Shown piece after piece: positions 28,639-38,437 of a stretch of DNA of 64,000 nt (position 1 is the stretch's first letter; the number at the start of each line of letters is the position of its first letter). The notes beneath the pieces were generated by a model. The model was not told the DNA's origin, did no database searches, and was given only the letters and a program-made list of their open reading frames with translations. The translations under genes and the position numbers were made by a program. Source of the DNA: Natronomonas gomsonensis (GTDB lineage Archaea; Halobacteriota; Halobacteria; Halobacteriales; Haloarculaceae); contig NZ_CP101323.1 of NCBI RefSeq assembly GCF_024300825.1, positions 124,001-188,000 on the forward strand, read 5' to 3'.

Positions 28639-29036
28639 TGGAGGCGCTGAACGCCGACGTCACCCAGGGTCTCGAGAAAGGCTCGCTCATCACCTGTGCC
28701 GACAACACGGGCGCCCGAGAGCTGAAGGTCATCTCCGTCGCCGGCTACTCGGGGACGAAGAACCGACACCCGAAGGCGGGTCTCGGTGACAAGGTGACCG
28801 TCTCGGTCACGAAAGGGACGCCGGAGATGCGGCGGCAGGTGCTGGAAGCGGTCATCATCCGCCAGCGCAAGCCGGTCCGCCGTCCGGACGGCACGCGCCT
28901 CAAGTTCGAGGACAACGCGGCCGTCATCATCGACGAGAACGAAGAGCCCCGCGGGACCGAACTCAAGGGTCCCATCGCTCGTGAAGTCGCAGAGCGGTTC
29001 GGGAGCATCGCCAGCACGGCGACGATGATAGTATGA
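28638..29036 (+). CDS. rpl14: ribosomal protein uL14
   Basis: 132 residues, at the intersubunit bridge. [17 protein letters not shown] and [19 protein letters not shown] are the conserved signatures. ATG 28638 overlaps rps17 TGA; a GTG one codon earlier is also open but less likely. Confidence 0.96.
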   Translation: MEALNADVTQGLEKGSLITCADNTGARELKVISVAGYSGTKNRHPKAGLGDKVTVSVTKGTPEMRRQVLEAVIIRQRKPVRRPDGTRLKFEDNAAVIIDENEEPRGTELKGPIAREVAERFGSIASTATMIV

Positions 29037-29389
29037 CACGACAACCAACCAAACAGCGCAATCGACAGGAGCGCGCCCCGCTGCACGAGAAGCAAAAGCA
29101 GGTTCGTGCACCGCTCTCGCCGGAACTCCGCGAGGAGTACGGCCAGCGTAGCGTCCGCGTCAACGTGGGCGACACCGTTGAGGTTCAACGCGGTGACTTC
29201 GCCGGCGATTCCGGCGAAGTCGCCGACGTTGACCTCCGTGCGGCCGTCATCCACGTCGAGGACGTGACCCAGGAGACGGCGGACGGCGAGGAGGTTCCCC
29301 GTCCGCTCGAAGCCAGCAACGTTCAGGTGACCGAGCTGGACCTCTCCGACGACGTGCGCGAGGCGCGACTGGAGGAGGATAACGAATGA
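29033..29389 (+). CDS. rpl24: ribosomal protein uL24
   Basis: 118 residues; KOW motif at [20 protein letters not shown] (about 44-63), initiator of large-subunit assembly. The first 40 residues are the archaeal extension. Overlaps both neighbours by four bases. Confidence 0.95.
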   Translation: MTRQPTKQRNRQERAPLHEKQKQVRAPLSPELREEYGQRSVRVNVGDTVEVQRGDFAGDSGEVADVDLRAAVIHVEDVTQETADGEEVPRPLEASNVQVTELDLSDDVREARLEEDNE

Positions 29390-30093
29390 CGAAACACCAG
29401 AAACGACTCTCGGTTCCGAAGTCGTGGCCGGTTGAGCGGAAAGAGGAGACCTACACGACGAAGGCCGCCGCGGGTCCGCACGGCGAAGAGGGGGTTCCGC
29501 TCCTCATCGTCCTGCGCGACGTGCTCGGCTACGTCGACTCGAAGAAGGAAGCGCGCTACGCGCTCGAACAGGACAGCGTTCTCATCAACGGGAAAGCCGT
29601 CTCCGACGAGCGCCGTCCGGTCGGGATGTTCGACATCCTCGCGTTCGTCGAACGTGAGGAGTACTACCGCGTGTTCCCCGACGAGGGAGGTCGGCTCTCG
29701 CTGACGCCCATCGACGAGGAGTCCGCGGGTTCGAAACTCGGCAAAATCATCGGCAAGACGCAGGTTACTGGCGGCGACACGCAGTTGACGCTGCACGACG
29801 GCCAGACGCTGCTCGTCGACGACGCTTCCGAGTACGATGCGAACGATTCCATCGTCGTCTCCAACGACGACGGCGAGGTCGTCGCCCACTTCACCTACGA
29901 GGAGGGCGCCCTCGTGACGGCCGTCCGTGGCGCACACGCCGGTCAAATCGGGACCATCGACGAGATTCAGGTCACGCCCGGTTCCTCGGCGAACAACGTC
30001 CTCATCGAGGGCGACGACGACCGCTTCGAGACGGTCGAAGAGTACGTCGTCGTCATCGACGAGAACTTCACGGACGGAGGTGACGGCGAATGA
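29386..30093 (+). CDS. rps4e: ribosomal protein eS4
   Basis: 235 residues, archaeal/eukaryotic protein with no bacterial counterpart. Opens with [14 protein letters not shown], has an S4-type RNA-binding part ([15 protein letters not shown]) and a KOW-like C-terminal segment ([15 protein letters not shown]). Overlaps rpl5 by four bases. Confidence 0.96.
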   Translation: MTKHQKRLSVPKSWPVERKEETYTTKAAAGPHGEEGVPLLIVLRDVLGYVDSKKEARYALEQDSVLINGKAVSDERRPVGMFDILAFVEREEYYRVFPDEGGRLSLTPIDEESAGSKLGKIIGKTQVTGGDTQLTLHDGQTLLVDDASEYDANDSIVVSNDDGEVVAHFTYEEGALVTAVRGAHAGQIGTIDEIQVTPGSSANNVLIEGDDDRFETVEEYVVVIDENFTDGGDGE

Positions 30094-30620
30094 GTTCGGA
30101 ATCTGCCGACTCGGAGTTCCACGAGATGCGCGAGCCGACCGTCGAGAAGGTCGTCGCCCACATGGGCGTCGGCGAAGGCGGTGAGCCGCTTGCGACCGCC
30201 GAGAGCATTCTCGGCGAGATTACCGAACAGCAGCCGGTTCGAACGACGGCCAAACGCACCATTCAGGACTTCAACGTCCGCGAGGGCGACCCCATCGGTG
30301 CGAAGGTCACGCTCCGCGGCGAGGCCGCGGAGGCGTTCCTCGAGACGGCCTTGGAGATTGCCGACATCTCGGCGAAGCAGTTCGACGAGACCGGCAACTT
30401 CAGTTTCGGCATCGAGGAGCACACCGAGTTCCCGAGCCAGGAGTACGACCCGACCATCGGGATTTTTGGTCTCGACGTGACGGTCAACCTCGTCCGGCCG
30501 GGCTACCGCGTGACGAAGCGCGACAAGGTGTCCCAGCCGATTCCGTCGAACCACCGACTGACCGCCGAGGACGCCATCGCGTTCCTCGAAGCGAACTACG
30601 ACGTGGAGGTGACCGAATGA
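30090..30620 (+). CDS. rpl5: ribosomal protein uL5
   Basis: 176 residues; binds 5S rRNA and contacts P-site t[20 protein letters not shown] and [18 protein letters not shown] are diagnostic. Start is within eS4's last codons (ATGA). Confidence 0.96.
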   Translation: MSSESADSEFHEMREPTVEKVVAHMGVGEGGEPLATAESILGEITEQQPVRTTAKRTIQDFNVREGDPIGAKVTLRGEAAEAFLETALEIADISAKQFDETGNFSFGIEEHTEFPSQEYDPTIGIFGLDVTVNLVRPGYRVTKRDKVSQPIPSNHRLTAEDAIAFLEANYDVEVTE

Positions 30621-30790
30621 GCGAATCCGAACAAGAGACAGGCGAGCAGGCCGCAAAGCGAACGGGCCAGCTCGAAGCATGCCAGCGCTGCGGGCGCGAG
30701 CAAGGACTCGTCGGCAAGTACGACATCTGGCTGTGCCGACAGTGCTTCCGCGAAGTCGCCCGTGGCATGGGCTTCAAGAAGTACAGCTAA
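30617..30790 (+). CDS. rps14: ribosomal protein uS14 (zinc form)
   Basis: 57 residues. Complete four-cysteine zinc ribbon: Cys22-x2-Cys25 and Cys40-x2-Cys43 ([20 protein letters not shown]), ending GFKKYS. Short and easily missed. Overlaps rpl5 by four bases and sits two bases before rps8. Confidence 0.95.
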   Translation: MSESEQETGEQAAKRTGQLEACQRCGREQGLVGKYDIWLCRQCFREVARGMGFKKYS

Positions 30791-30792
30791 CA

Positions 30793-31185
30793 ATGGCGGA
30801 CAACGACCCACTGGCCAGCGCGCTGTCGGGCCTCGACAACGCCGAGAGCGTCGGCCACTTAGAGCAGACGATACAGCCCGCCTCGAACGAAATCGGCTCC
30901 GTACTCGAGGTCTTCTACGACCGCGGGTACGTCGACGGATTCCAGTTCGTCGACGACGGGAAAGCCGGTCGATTCGAGGTCGAACTGAAAGGAGCGATCA
31001 ACGAGTGTGGCGCGGTCAAGCCCCGCTATTCGGCGGGTGCAGATGACTTCGAGAAGTGGGAGAAGCGATTCCTCCCCGCCCGTGACTACGGGACGCTCGT
31101 CGTCACGACCAGCCACGGCGTGATGAGCCACTACGAGGCCCGCGAACAGGGCATCGGTGGCCAAGTGATCGCATACGTCTACTGA
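30793..31185 (+). CDS. rps8: ribosomal protein uS8
   Basis: 130 residues. Starts DNDPLASALSGLDNAE and ends with VVTTSHGVMSHYEARE, the rRNA helix-21 binding segment. ATG 30793 follows the uS14 stop by two bases; the longer open frame upstream is within uS14 and not used. Confidence 0.96.
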   Translation: MADNDPLASALSGLDNAESVGHLEQTIQPASNEIGSVLEVFYDRGYVDGFQFVDDGKAGRFEVELKGAINECGAVKPRYSAGADDFEKWEKRFLPARDYGTLVVTTSHGVMSHYEAREQGIGGQVIAYVY

Positions 31186-31187
31186 CC

Positions 31188-31721
31188 ATGCGAAAGGAAA
31201 TCGACATTCCGGATGAGGTCACGGCGACGATGGACCACTTCGACATCACCGTCGAAGGGGACAACGGAAGCGTCACGCGACGCCTCTGGTACCCCGACGT
31301 GACGGTGTCCGTCGAGGACGGTTCGGTCGTCGTCGAGACCGACGACGAGAACGCGAAAGCCCGTGCCACGGTCGGCACCTTCCAGAGCCACGTCACCAAC
31401 ATGATTCACGGCGTGACCGAGGGCTGGGAGTACAACATGGAAGTGTTCTACTCTCACTTCCCCATGCAGGTCTCCGTCCAGGACGGAGAGGTCGTCATCG
31501 AGAACTTCCTCGGCGAGAAGGCGCCGCGGCGGACGCCCGTCCGCGGCGACACCGAGGTCTCGGTCGACGGCGAGGAACTGACCATCACGGGCCCGAGTAT
31601 CGAAGACGTCGGCCAGACGGCGGCCGACATCGAACAGCTGACCCGGGTTCCCGACAAGGACACCCGCGTCTTCCAGGACGGCGTCTACATCACACAGACG
31701 CCCGAACGAGGTGAGGTCTGA
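31188..31721 (+). CDS. rpl6: ribosomal protein uL6
   Basis: 177 residues, two repeated alpha/beta domains (around IEGDNG... 1-80 and 85-170), near the factor-binding site. [18 protein letters not shown] is the archaeal form of the hinge. One-base overlap with rpl32e. Confidence 0.96.
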   Translation: MRKEIDIPDEVTATMDHFDITVEGDNGSVTRRLWYPDVTVSVEDGSVVVETDDENAKARATVGTFQSHVTNMIHGVTEGWEYNMEVFYSHFPMQVSVQDGEVVIENFLGEKAPRRTPVRGDTEVSVDGEELTITGPSIEDVGQTAADIEQLTRVPDKDTRVFQDGVYITQTPERGEV

Positions 31722-32434
31722 TGGCTGACGACGAAGAATACGAAGAACTGACCGACATCAGCGGCGTCGGTCCCTCGAAGGCCGAGGCACTGCAAGAGGT
31801 CGGCATCGAGACCGTCGACGACGTCCGTGAGCAGTCCCAGGAGGACCTCGCGGAGGTCGACGGCATCGGGAACGCCCTCGCGGCACGTATCAAAGCCGAC
31901 GTCGGCGGCCTCGAAGTCTCCGAGGACACCGAGGCTGAAGTCGAAGAGGACGAACCGGAGGAAGCCGAGGAGACGCCCGACGAGGACGTCGAGACGGAAC
32001 TGCAGCCCCGCGGGCTGGCCGAGAAGACCCCCGAGTTGAGCGACAACGAGGAGCGGCTTCTCAAACAGCGCCAGCGCGTCGGCAAACCGCAGTTCAATCG
32101 GCAGGACTACCACAAGAAAAAGCGAACCCCGACCTCCTGGCGCAAGCCCCGCGGTGGGCTCTCGAAGCAGCGCCGCGGCATCAAGGGCAAGGGCCCGAAA
32201 GTCGAGGCCGGCTACCGAACGCCGAAGGCGGTGCGCGGCAAGCACCCCAGCGGCTTCGAGGAGGTTCGCGTCGAGAACGTCGACGACCTCGACGGTATCG
32301 ACGGGGACACGGAGGCCGCCCGAATCGGCTCGACCGTCGGCGCTCGCAAGCGCGAGCGCATCGAAGAGGTCGCCGAGGAGGAAGGCATCCGCGTGCTCAA
32401 CCCGACCTACGTCGAAGTGGAGGTAGAGGAATGA
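31721..32434 (+). CDS. rpl32e: ribosomal protein eL32 with N-terminal helix-hairpin-helix extension
   Basis: 237 residues, about 100 longer than a plain L32e. Residues 1-65 hold two helix-hairpin-helix motifs ([15 protein letters not shown] and [15 protein letters not shown]), followed by a ~40-residue acidic linker and then the eL32 core from ~100 ([27 protein letters not shown]). The extension is a known haloarchaeal feature; HhH motifs usually contact nucleic acid backbone, so extra rRNA binding is inference. Confidence 0.95.
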   Translation: MADDEEYEELTDISGVGPSKAEALQEVGIETVDDVREQSQEDLAEVDGIGNALAARIKADVGGLEVSEDTEAEVEEDEPEEAEETPDEDVETELQPRGLAEKTPELSDNEERLLKQRQRVGKPQFNRQDYHKKKRTPTSWRKPRGGLSKQRRGIKGKGPKVEAGYRTPKAVRGKHPSGFEEVRVENVDDLDGIDGDTEAARIGSTVGARKRERIEEVAEEEGIRVLNPTYVEVEVEE

Positions 32435-32880
32435 CTGACCTGAAAGCACAGAAGCGACTGGCAGCGGACGTGCTCGGCGTCGGGAAGAACCGCGTCAAGT
32501 TCGACCCCGACGCACAGGGCGAAATCGCCGACGCCATCACGCGCGACGACATCCGAGAGCTCGTCGACAGCGGCGTCATCTCCGCGACCGAGGCCAAGGG
32601 CAACTCCCGCGGCAAGGCTCGCGAACGGGCGAAGAAGCGCTCCTACGGCCACCAGAAGGGACACGGCTCCCGGAAGGGGAAGGCCGGAGCACGACAGAAC
32701 GAGAAGGAGGATTGGACGAGCCGCATCCGCGCACAGCGTCGCGAACTCCGCGAACTGCGCGATGACGGCGAAATCGACCGCTCGCAGTACCGCGAGCTGT
32801 ACGACCAAGCCAGCGGTGGCGAGTTCGACAGCGTCGCGGACCTGCGACGGTACATCGACGACAACTACGGTGAAATCTGA
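32431..32880 (+). CDS. rpl19e: ribosomal protein eL19
   Basis: 149 residues, archaeal/eukaryotic. [19 protein letters not shown] at the start and the basic linker [18 protein letters not shown] in the middle, then a long C-terminal helix. Overlaps eL32 by four bases and uL18 by one. Confidence 0.96.
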   Translation: MTDLKAQKRLAADVLGVGKNRVKFDPDAQGEIADAITRDDIRELVDSGVISATEAKGNSRGKARERAKKRSYGHQKGHGSRKGKAGARQNEKEDWTSRIRAQRRELRELRDDGEIDRSQYRELYDQASGGEFDSVADLRRYIDDNYGEI

Positions 32881-33431
32881 TGGCAACGGGACCACGATAC
32901 AAGGTGCCGATGCGGCGTCGCCGCGAGGCCCGAACGAACTACCACCAGAGGTTGCGCCTGCTGAAATCCGGCAAGCCACGCCTCGTTGCTCGCAAGAGCA
33001 ACAACCAAACCAGGGCGCAGCTGATCGTGACCGGCACGAACGGTGACGAAACGCTTGCGAGCGCTTCCTCGGCCGACCTCGAAGAGTTCGGCTGGGAAGC
33101 GCCGACGGGCAACCTGCCCGCGGCGTATCTGACCGGCCTGCTGGCCGGCAAGCGCGCCGTCGAGGCCGGCCTCGAAGAGGCAGTTCTCGACATTGGGCTC
33201 AACACGGCGACCCCCGGCAACAAGGCGTTCGCAGTACAGGAAGGTGCAATCGACGCAGGTCTGGAGATTCCGCACAACGACGAGGTGTTCGCTGACTGGC
33301 AGCGCACCCGCGGAACCCACATCGCCGAGTACGCTGAACAAGAGGACGGCCTCTACAGCGGCGACTTCGATGCGACGGAGCTTCCGGACCACTTCGACGA
33401 GGTGCGAGAGCGCCTGGAGGATGAACTATGA
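32880..33431 (+). CDS. rpl18: ribosomal protein uL18
   Basis: 183 residues, 5S rRNA-binding. [20 protein letters not shown] is the basic N-terminal arm; [18 protein letters not shown] lies in the core. Archaeal/eukaryotic L5-like length. Four-base overlap with rps5. Confidence 0.96.
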   Translation: MATGPRYKVPMRRRREARTNYHQRLRLLKSGKPRLVARKSNNQTRAQLIVTGTNGDETLASASSADLEEFGWEAPTGNLPAAYLTGLLAGKRAVEAGLEEAVLDIGLNTATPGNKAFAVQEGAIDAGLEIPHNDEVFADWQRTRGTHIAEYAEQEDGLYSGDFDATELPDHFDEVRERLEDEL

Positions 33432-34060
33432 GTAACGGATGGGAGCCGCGGACGCGGCTCGGACGCAAGGTAGCAGAGGACGAGATTACCTCGATGCGTG
33501 ACGCCCTGCAGTCGGGGCTTCCGCTGAAGGAACCGGAAATCGTCGACCAGCTCCTCCCCGGACTGGACGACGAGGTCCTGGACATCAACATGGTCCAGCG
33601 GATGACCGACTCCGGTCGACGCGTGAAGTTCCGCTGTGTCGTCGTCGTGGGCAACCGCGACGGCTTCGTCGGCTACGCGCAGGGTCGAGACGACCAGGTC
33701 GGTGGTGCGATTCAGAAGGCCATCAACGTGGCCAAACTGAACATCATCGACGTTTCGCGTGGCTGTGGGTCCTGGGAGTGTGGCTGCGGCCGCCCCCACA
33801 CCGTCGCGCTGCGGACGACCGGCAAGGCCGGCTCCGTCGAGGTCGAACTACAGCCCGCCCCGCGTGGGCTGGGACTGGCGGGCGGAGAGACCGTCCGGCA
33901 CGTCCTCGAACTCGCGGGCATCGAGGACATCTGGACGCGCTCCAGCGGGAACACCCGAACGACGGTCAACTTCGCGAAGGCGACGTTCAACGCCCTTCGT
34001 GCGACCGCGGAGGCCCGCGTTCCCGAGCGAACCCTCGAAAAGCGTGAGGTGGTCGAATGA
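33428..34060 (+). CDS. rps5: ribosomal protein uS5
   Basis: 210 residues; decoding accuracy protein. dsRBD-like [19 protein letters not shown] near residue 60 and [21 protein letters not shown] are conserved (S2-type archaeal form). [11 protein letters not shown] brings two close cysteines, also typical of archaeal S5. Confidence 0.96.
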   Translation: MSNGWEPRTRLGRKVAEDEITSMRDALQSGLPLKEPEIVDQLLPGLDDEVLDINMVQRMTDSGRRVKFRCVVVVGNRDGFVGYAQGRDDQVGGAIQKAINVAKLNIIDVSRGCGSWECGCGRPHTVALRTTGKAGSVEVELQPAPRGLGLAGGETVRHVLELAGIEDIWTRSSGNTRTTVNFAKATFNALRATAEARVPERTLEKREVVE

Positions 34061-34521
34061 GGGCCATCGTCCAGCTGCGCGGTGAGGTCAACCAAAGCGA
34101 GAGCGTCCGGGACACCCTCGGCATGCTTAACCTCCACCGCGTCAACCACGCCACGTTCGTCCCCGAGACGGACGCCTACCGCGGCATGGTGACGAAGGTC
34201 AACGACTGGGTCGCCCACGGCGAACCCACCGAGGACATCGTCGCACTGCTCGTCAGTAACCGTGCCGAGCCCGCCGAGGGCGCGGCCGACATCGACGACG
34301 AGTGGGTCGCCGAGAACACCGACTACGACGACGTCGACGCCCTCGCGTCGGCGCTGGTCGACGAGGAGACGACGCTCCAAGAACAGGGGCTCTCGCCGAC
34401 GCTTCGTCTGCATCCGCCGCGTGGCGGCCACGACGGCGTCAAGCACCCGACGACCGAGGGCGGCCAACTCGGCCCCCACTCGACGGAAGACATCGACGCA
34501 CTGCTGGAGGCGATGCGATAA
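34057..34521 (+). CDS. rpl30: ribosomal protein uL30
   Basis: 154 residues, long archaeal L7-type form. [17 protein letters not shown] and [15 protein letters not shown] open the fold, [15 protein letters not shown] is the C-terminal signature. Overlaps rps5 by four bases and rpl15 by one. Confidence 0.95.
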   Translation: MRAIVQLRGEVNQSESVRDTLGMLNLHRVNHATFVPETDAYRGMVTKVNDWVAHGEPTEDIVALLVSNRAEPAEGAADIDDEWVAENTDYDDVDALASALVDEETTLQEQGLSPTLRLHPPRGGHDGVKHPTTEGGQLGPHSTEDIDALLEAMR

Positions 34522-35018
34522 TGACATCCAAGAAACGACGACAGCGCGGCTCTCGCACCCACGGCGGCGGTACCCACAAGAACCGCCGCGGCGCCGGCCA
34601 CCGAGGCGGGCGCGGTCGTGCGGGCCGTGACAAACACGAGTTCCACAACTACGAACCGCTCGGCAAATCCGGCTTCAAGCGACCCCAGAAGACCGACCGG
34701 ACGGTCGAGACCGTCAACCTCCGTGAACTCGACGAGGACATCGCGATTCTCGTCGAGGACGGCGTCGCCGAGGAGTCCGGCGACGGCTACGCTATCGACG
34801 CCCGGGACCTCGTCGAGGACGGCCACGAGGCCGACTCGGTGAAGGTGCTGGGCGCCGGTCGCGTCCACAACACTTTGGAGGTCACCGCCGACGACTTCTC
34901 CGACAGCGCCGAGGAAGCGCTCTCGGAGGCCGGCGGCGAAGCGGTCCTCTCGGAGCGCGGTGAAGCCGCCGAGGAGGCCGACAAAGATACAACCGACGAG
35001 GACAACGAGGAAGCGTAA
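34521..35018 (+). CDS. rpl15: ribosomal protein uL15
   Basis: 165 residues. SKKRRQRGSRTHGGGTHKNR is the basic rRNA-binding arm, VKVLGAGRVHNTLEV the core strand, and the last 40 residues are acidic. ATG 34521 uses the last base of the rpl30 stop; longer open frame upstream overlaps rpl30 and is not used. One-base overlap with secY. Confidence 0.96.
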   Translation: MTSKKRRQRGSRTHGGGTHKNRRGAGHRGGRGRAGRDKHEFHNYEPLGKSGFKRPQKTDRTVETVNLRELDEDIAILVEDGVAEESGDGYAIDARDLVEDGHEADSVKVLGAGRVHNTLEVTADDFSDSAEEALSEAGGEAVLSERGEAAEEADKDTTDEDNEEA

Positions 35019-36496
35019 TGAGCTGGAAGGAGGTCGCCGAACCGGTACTCACGCGCCTGCCCGCAGTGAAGCGACCGACGGGACACGTCCCGTTCCGTCG
35101 GAAGCTCGGCTGGACCGCGGGCGTGCTCGTGTTGTACTTCTTCCTGACGAACGTGGCCATCTACGGCCTCGGGCAGAGCTCGGACATCTTCGGGCAGTTC
35201 CGAACCATCCTCGCGGGCGCACAGGGGTCGCTACTGCAGGTCGGTATCGGTCCCATCGTCACCGCGTCCATCGTGCTGCAGTTGCTCGGTGGCGCCGACC
35301 TCCTCGGACTGGACACCGAGGAGAACCCCCGCGACCAGGCCATCTATCAGGGGCTCCAGAAGCTGCTCGTCGTCGTGATGACGGCGCTGACGGCGTTGCC
35401 GATGGTGTTCGCCGGCTTCCTGCAGCCGAGTCCGCAAGTCGCAGCCGGATTGCCGTTCGGGACGACGGGACTGGCGTGGCTGATGTTCGCCCAAATCTTC
35501 GTCGGCGGCCTCCTCATCCTCTATATGGACGAGATTATCTCGAAATGGGGGGTCGGCTCCGGTATCGGCCTGTTCATCATCGCCGGGGTGAGCCAGCGAC
35601 TCATCGGTGGCTTCATCGCCTGGAGCGGCCTGGGTGCCGGCTACGTCGGGTTCTTCCCGCGGTGGGTCGGCATCCTCACCGGCGACATCGAGGTCGGTTC
35701 ACCGCTGACCCAGTCGGGGCTGTTCGACTTGTTCCTCGGTCCCGGTGAGTTGCTCGGACTCATCACGACGCTGTTCATCTTCGGCGTGGTCGTCTACGCC
35801 GAATCCGTCCGCGTCGAGATTCCACTGAGCCACTCCCGCGTGAAGGGTGCTCGTGGTCGCTTCCCCGTGAAGCTCATCTACGCGAGCGTCCTGCCGATGA
35901 TTCTCGTCCGCGCTCTGCAGGCGAACGTCCAGTTCCTCGGCCGCATCCTCAACGCCCAGTGGACTGGGATGCCGGCGTGGCTCGGTGACTACACCCAGCC
36001 ACAGGCCGGTGGGTTCGCCGAACCAATCGGCGGGCTGTTCTACTACGTCGCGCCGATTTACACGCCGGAAGACTGGATGTGGTGGCTTGGTGAGACCACC
36101 GCCGCGCCGTGGCAAATCATGCTCCGTGTCGGTATCGACCTCACGTTCATGATTTTCGGTGGCGCCATCTTCGCCATCTTCTGGGTCGAAACGACGGGCA
36201 TGGGCCCCAACGCGACGGCCAAGCAGATTCAGAACTCCGGGATGCAGATTCCCGGGTTCCGACAGTCGCCCGGCGTCACCGAGAAGGTCCTCGAGCGATA
36301 CATCCCCCAGGTCACCGTCATCGGCGGTGCCCTCGTGGGACTGCTCGCGGTCATGGCGAATATGCTCGGCACCATCGGACAGGTCTCCGGTACGGGTCTG
36401 CTGCTTACGGTGTCTATCACGTACAAACTGTACGAGGAGATAGCCGAAGAGCAGATGATGGAGATGCATCCGATGATGCGGGAGATGTTCGGCTAA
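35018..36496 (+). CDS. secY: protein translocase subunit SecY
   Basis: 492 residues, ten membrane spans, central pore of the Sec61/SecYEG channel. The plug-bearing segment near IGPIVTASIVLQLLGG, the GVGSGIGLFI block and the cytosolic loop SRVKGARGRFPVKLIY (the ribosome-binding loop) are all visible. An extracellular insert near 310-365 (NAQWTGMPAWLGDY, then a Trp-rich stretch) is longer than in bacteria, as in archaeal SecY. Last gene of the ribosomal operon, followed by a T-rich stop. Confidence 0.96.
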   Translation: MSWKEVAEPVLTRLPAVKRPTGHVPFRRKLGWTAGVLVLYFFLTNVAIYGLGQSSDIFGQFRTILAGAQGSLLQVGIGPIVTASIVLQLLGGADLLGLDTEENPRDQAIYQGLQKLLVVVMTALTALPMVFAGFLQPSPQVAAGLPFGTTGLAWLMFAQIFVGGLLILYMDEIISKWGVGSGIGLFIIAGVSQRLIGGFIAWSGLGAGYVGFFPRWVGILTGDIEVGSPLTQSGLFDLFLGPGELLGLITTLFIFGVVVYAESVRVEIPLSHSRVKGARGRFPVKLIYASVLPMILVRALQANVQFLGRILNAQWTGMPAWLGDYTQPQAGGFAEPIGGLFYYVAPIYTPEDWMWWLGETTAAPWQIMLRVGIDLTFMIFGGAIFAIFWVETTGMGPNATAKQIQNSGMQIPGFRQSPGVTEKVLERYIPQVTVIGGALVGLLAVMANMLGTIGQVSGTGLLLTVSITYKLYEEIAEEQMMEMHPMMREMFG

Positions 36497-36525
36497 CGCG
36501 TCGAGACATCCCGAAACACCACTTC

Positions 36526-36537
36526 CTATCTTTTTGA
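36526..36537 (+). terminator. T-rich transcription stop after secY
   Basis: CCTATCTTTTTG follows the secY stop by 30 bases; a run of T after a short GC stretch is the usual archaeal stop signal. Confidence 0.35.
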
Positions 36538-36591
36538 GCGACTAGCCGCGGCTTCAGGGTGCTTCGGCGTGAGTAGTGCGCTGGTCGAGTA

Positions 36592-36614
36592 GCCACGGAA
36601 CCACTTCCCGTGGC
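36592..36614. repeat. GCCACGG/CCGTGGC inverted repeat
   Basis: Perfect 7-base arms with a 9-base loop in the ~165-base gap between secY and the next gene. Could be a terminator-like hairpin or an operator; no gene lies in the gap. Confidence 0.35.
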
Positions 36615-36664
36615 GGTCGACTCTTCCCACCGACTTTTTGGACGGTTCCCGTCAGATGTGTTGT

Positions 36665-37063
36665 ATGCCCTCCGAGTCGATACTGCGAGAGCGAGTGTTC
36701 ACCCAGCGGAACGTCACCATCGCCGTTGCGGTCCTCTTGGCGTTACCGGCGGCGTACCTCTTTCATGACCGCTTCGGGGCCGATGCCGGGGACTTCCTGT
36801 TGTTGTTCACCGTCGGGGTCGGCGTTCCGACCGCTTACGACGGGTTCTGGGAGCCCTACGACCGGACGTGGAAGGCGGTCGCGTGGGTCGTCGTTGCGTC
36901 GCTGCTGGCCGTCGTCGTGTTCGTTGGCAGCTATCTCATCGCTGTCGAAGGGCTATCGCTGTCGCCGTTCCTCGGGAGCGTCGCCGCGTTCGTCGTCGCC
37001 TATCCGGGGATCCTCACATTTCTTGCGGTCCGCCGACGCGCCCGGGGGGACTTCACGGGATAG
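36665..37063 (+). CDS. four-span membrane protein, function unknown
   Basis: 132 residues. Hydrophobic segments at about 17-35, 44-60, 75-97 and 102-122, with PSESILRERVFTQRN as a cytosolic N-terminus. No catalytic motif visible. Start ATG 36665 follows upstream alternatives that carry no conserved sequence. Twenty-odd bases before the trkA-type gene's leader region, so possibly co-transcribed with it. Confidence 0.7.
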   Translation: MPSESILRERVFTQRNVTIAVAVLLALPAAYLFHDRFGADAGDFLLLFTVGVGVPTAYDGFWEPYDRTWKAVAWVVVASLLAVVVFVGSYLIAVEGLSLSPFLGSVAAFVVAYPGILTFLAVRRRARGDFTG

Positions 37064-37098
37064 TAACCGACTTACCGTCGGCCCGTGTGGACGGCGGT

Positions 37099-38436
37099 AT
37101 GCACGTCGTCATCATCGGTGCTGGGGAAGTCGGCACCTCCATCGCAGGGAGTCTCGCCCAATCCCACGACGTCGTCGTTATCGACATCGACTCCGAACGG
37201 GCCGACCAACTCAAGTACGAACTCGACGTGATGACGCTTGCGGGTGACGGCACCGCCTCGTCGACGCTCGAACAGGCCGGTATCGAGGAGGCGGACATGC
37301 TCATCGCCAGCACCGACGACGACAGGACGAACCTCGTCGCCTGTGAGACGGCGAAGACGCTCGCGAGTCCGTTCACCATCGCCCGAGTCAAGAGCGTCGA
37401 GTACCTCCGGACCTGGGAAATCACCGAGAAGGCATTCGGCGTCGACTTCATGGTGTGTTCGGACCTCTTGAGCGCCGAGAACATCGTCCGTATCGTCGGG
37501 CTTCCGGCCGCAATCGACGTCGACCCCTTCGCCGGTGGCTGCGTCCAGATGGCGGAGTTCGAGGTGATGGAGGACAGTCCCGTCGCGGGACAGACCGTCG
37601 CCGAGGCCGACCGCTTCGAGTCGCTGACGTTCGCGGGCGTGTTCCGGGACGGAGATCTGATACTCCCGCGTGGGGATACGCTCATCGAGGCCGGCGACCG
37701 GACGGTCGTCATCGGGAGTCCCGAGAGCGTCCAGGCCTTTGCGACGGACATCGCCCCGGAGACGACGCCGGGGGCGGCCGACGAAATCGTCATCATCGGT
37801 GGGTCGGAAATCGGCTATCACACCGCCCGACTGCTCGAAAGCCGTGGGCTGAAACCACGACTCATCGAACAGGACCCCGAGCGTGCACGCCAACTCGCCG
37901 AGGAGTTGCCGAACACGCTCGTGATGGAACACGACGCCACCGACACGGAGTTCCTCGCCCGCGAACACGTCGACGAGGCCGACATCGTCGTCGCCGCCCT
38001 CGATAGCGACGAGAAGAACCTGCTCGTCTCCGTGTTGGCGAAACGAATCGGTACCGACCGTGTCGTCGCCGTCGTCGACAACGGGGAGTACGTCATGCTG
38101 TTCGAGGAAATCGGCATCGATATCGCCATCAATCCCCGGCAGGTCACTGCCGAGGAGATAACCCGCTTCACCCACGAGGGCGTCGCCGAAAACGTCGCGG
38201 TACTGGAAAACGACCAAGCGGAGGTTCTGGAGTTGGAGCTAACCGACAGCAGCGACCTCGTCGGCCGGCCGATACAGGATATCGTCGCGGACATCGACGC
38301 CGACTTGGTCATCGGTGCGGTGACGCGCAACCGCGAACTCGTCACGCCCCGGGGCGATACGGTGCTGGAGTCCGGCGACCACATCATCGTCTTCGTCGAA
38401 TCGTCGTTCATCGGCGAACTCACGTCGATGGTGTGA
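37099..38436 (+). CDS. trkA: TrkA, two-module potassium channel regulatory subunit
   Basis: 445 residues with two RCK units. Rossmann glycine motifs at IIGAGEVGTSIAG (residue 4) and IIGGSEIGYHTAR (about 233), each followed by an RCK_C lobe (first ends near 215, second near 440). NAD(H)/ATP binding gates the TrkH channel from the cytosol. One base apart from the first trkH, so it is a partner gene. The ATG at 37099 places the glycine loop right at the N-terminus. Confidence 0.92.
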   Translation: MHVVIIGAGEVGTSIAGSLAQSHDVVVIDIDSERADQLKYELDVMTLAGDGTASSTLEQAGIEEADMLIASTDDDRTNLVACETAKTLASPFTIARVKSVEYLRTWEITEKAFGVDFMVCSDLLSAENIVRIVGLPAAIDVDPFAGGCVQMAEFEVMEDSPVAGQTVAEADRFESLTFAGVFRDGDLILPRGDTLIEAGDRTVVIGSPESVQAFATDIAPETTPGAADEIVIIGGSEIGYHTARLLESRGLKPRLIEQDPERARQLAEELPNTLVMEHDATDTEFLAREHVDEADIVVAALDSDEKNLLVSVLAKRIGTDRVVAVVDNGEYVMLFEEIGIDIAINPRQVTAEEITRFTHEGVAENVAVLENDQAEVLELELTDSSDLVGRPIQDIVADIDADLVIGAVTRNRELVTPRGDTVLESGDHIIVFVESSFIGELTSMV

Positions 38437-38437
38437 A

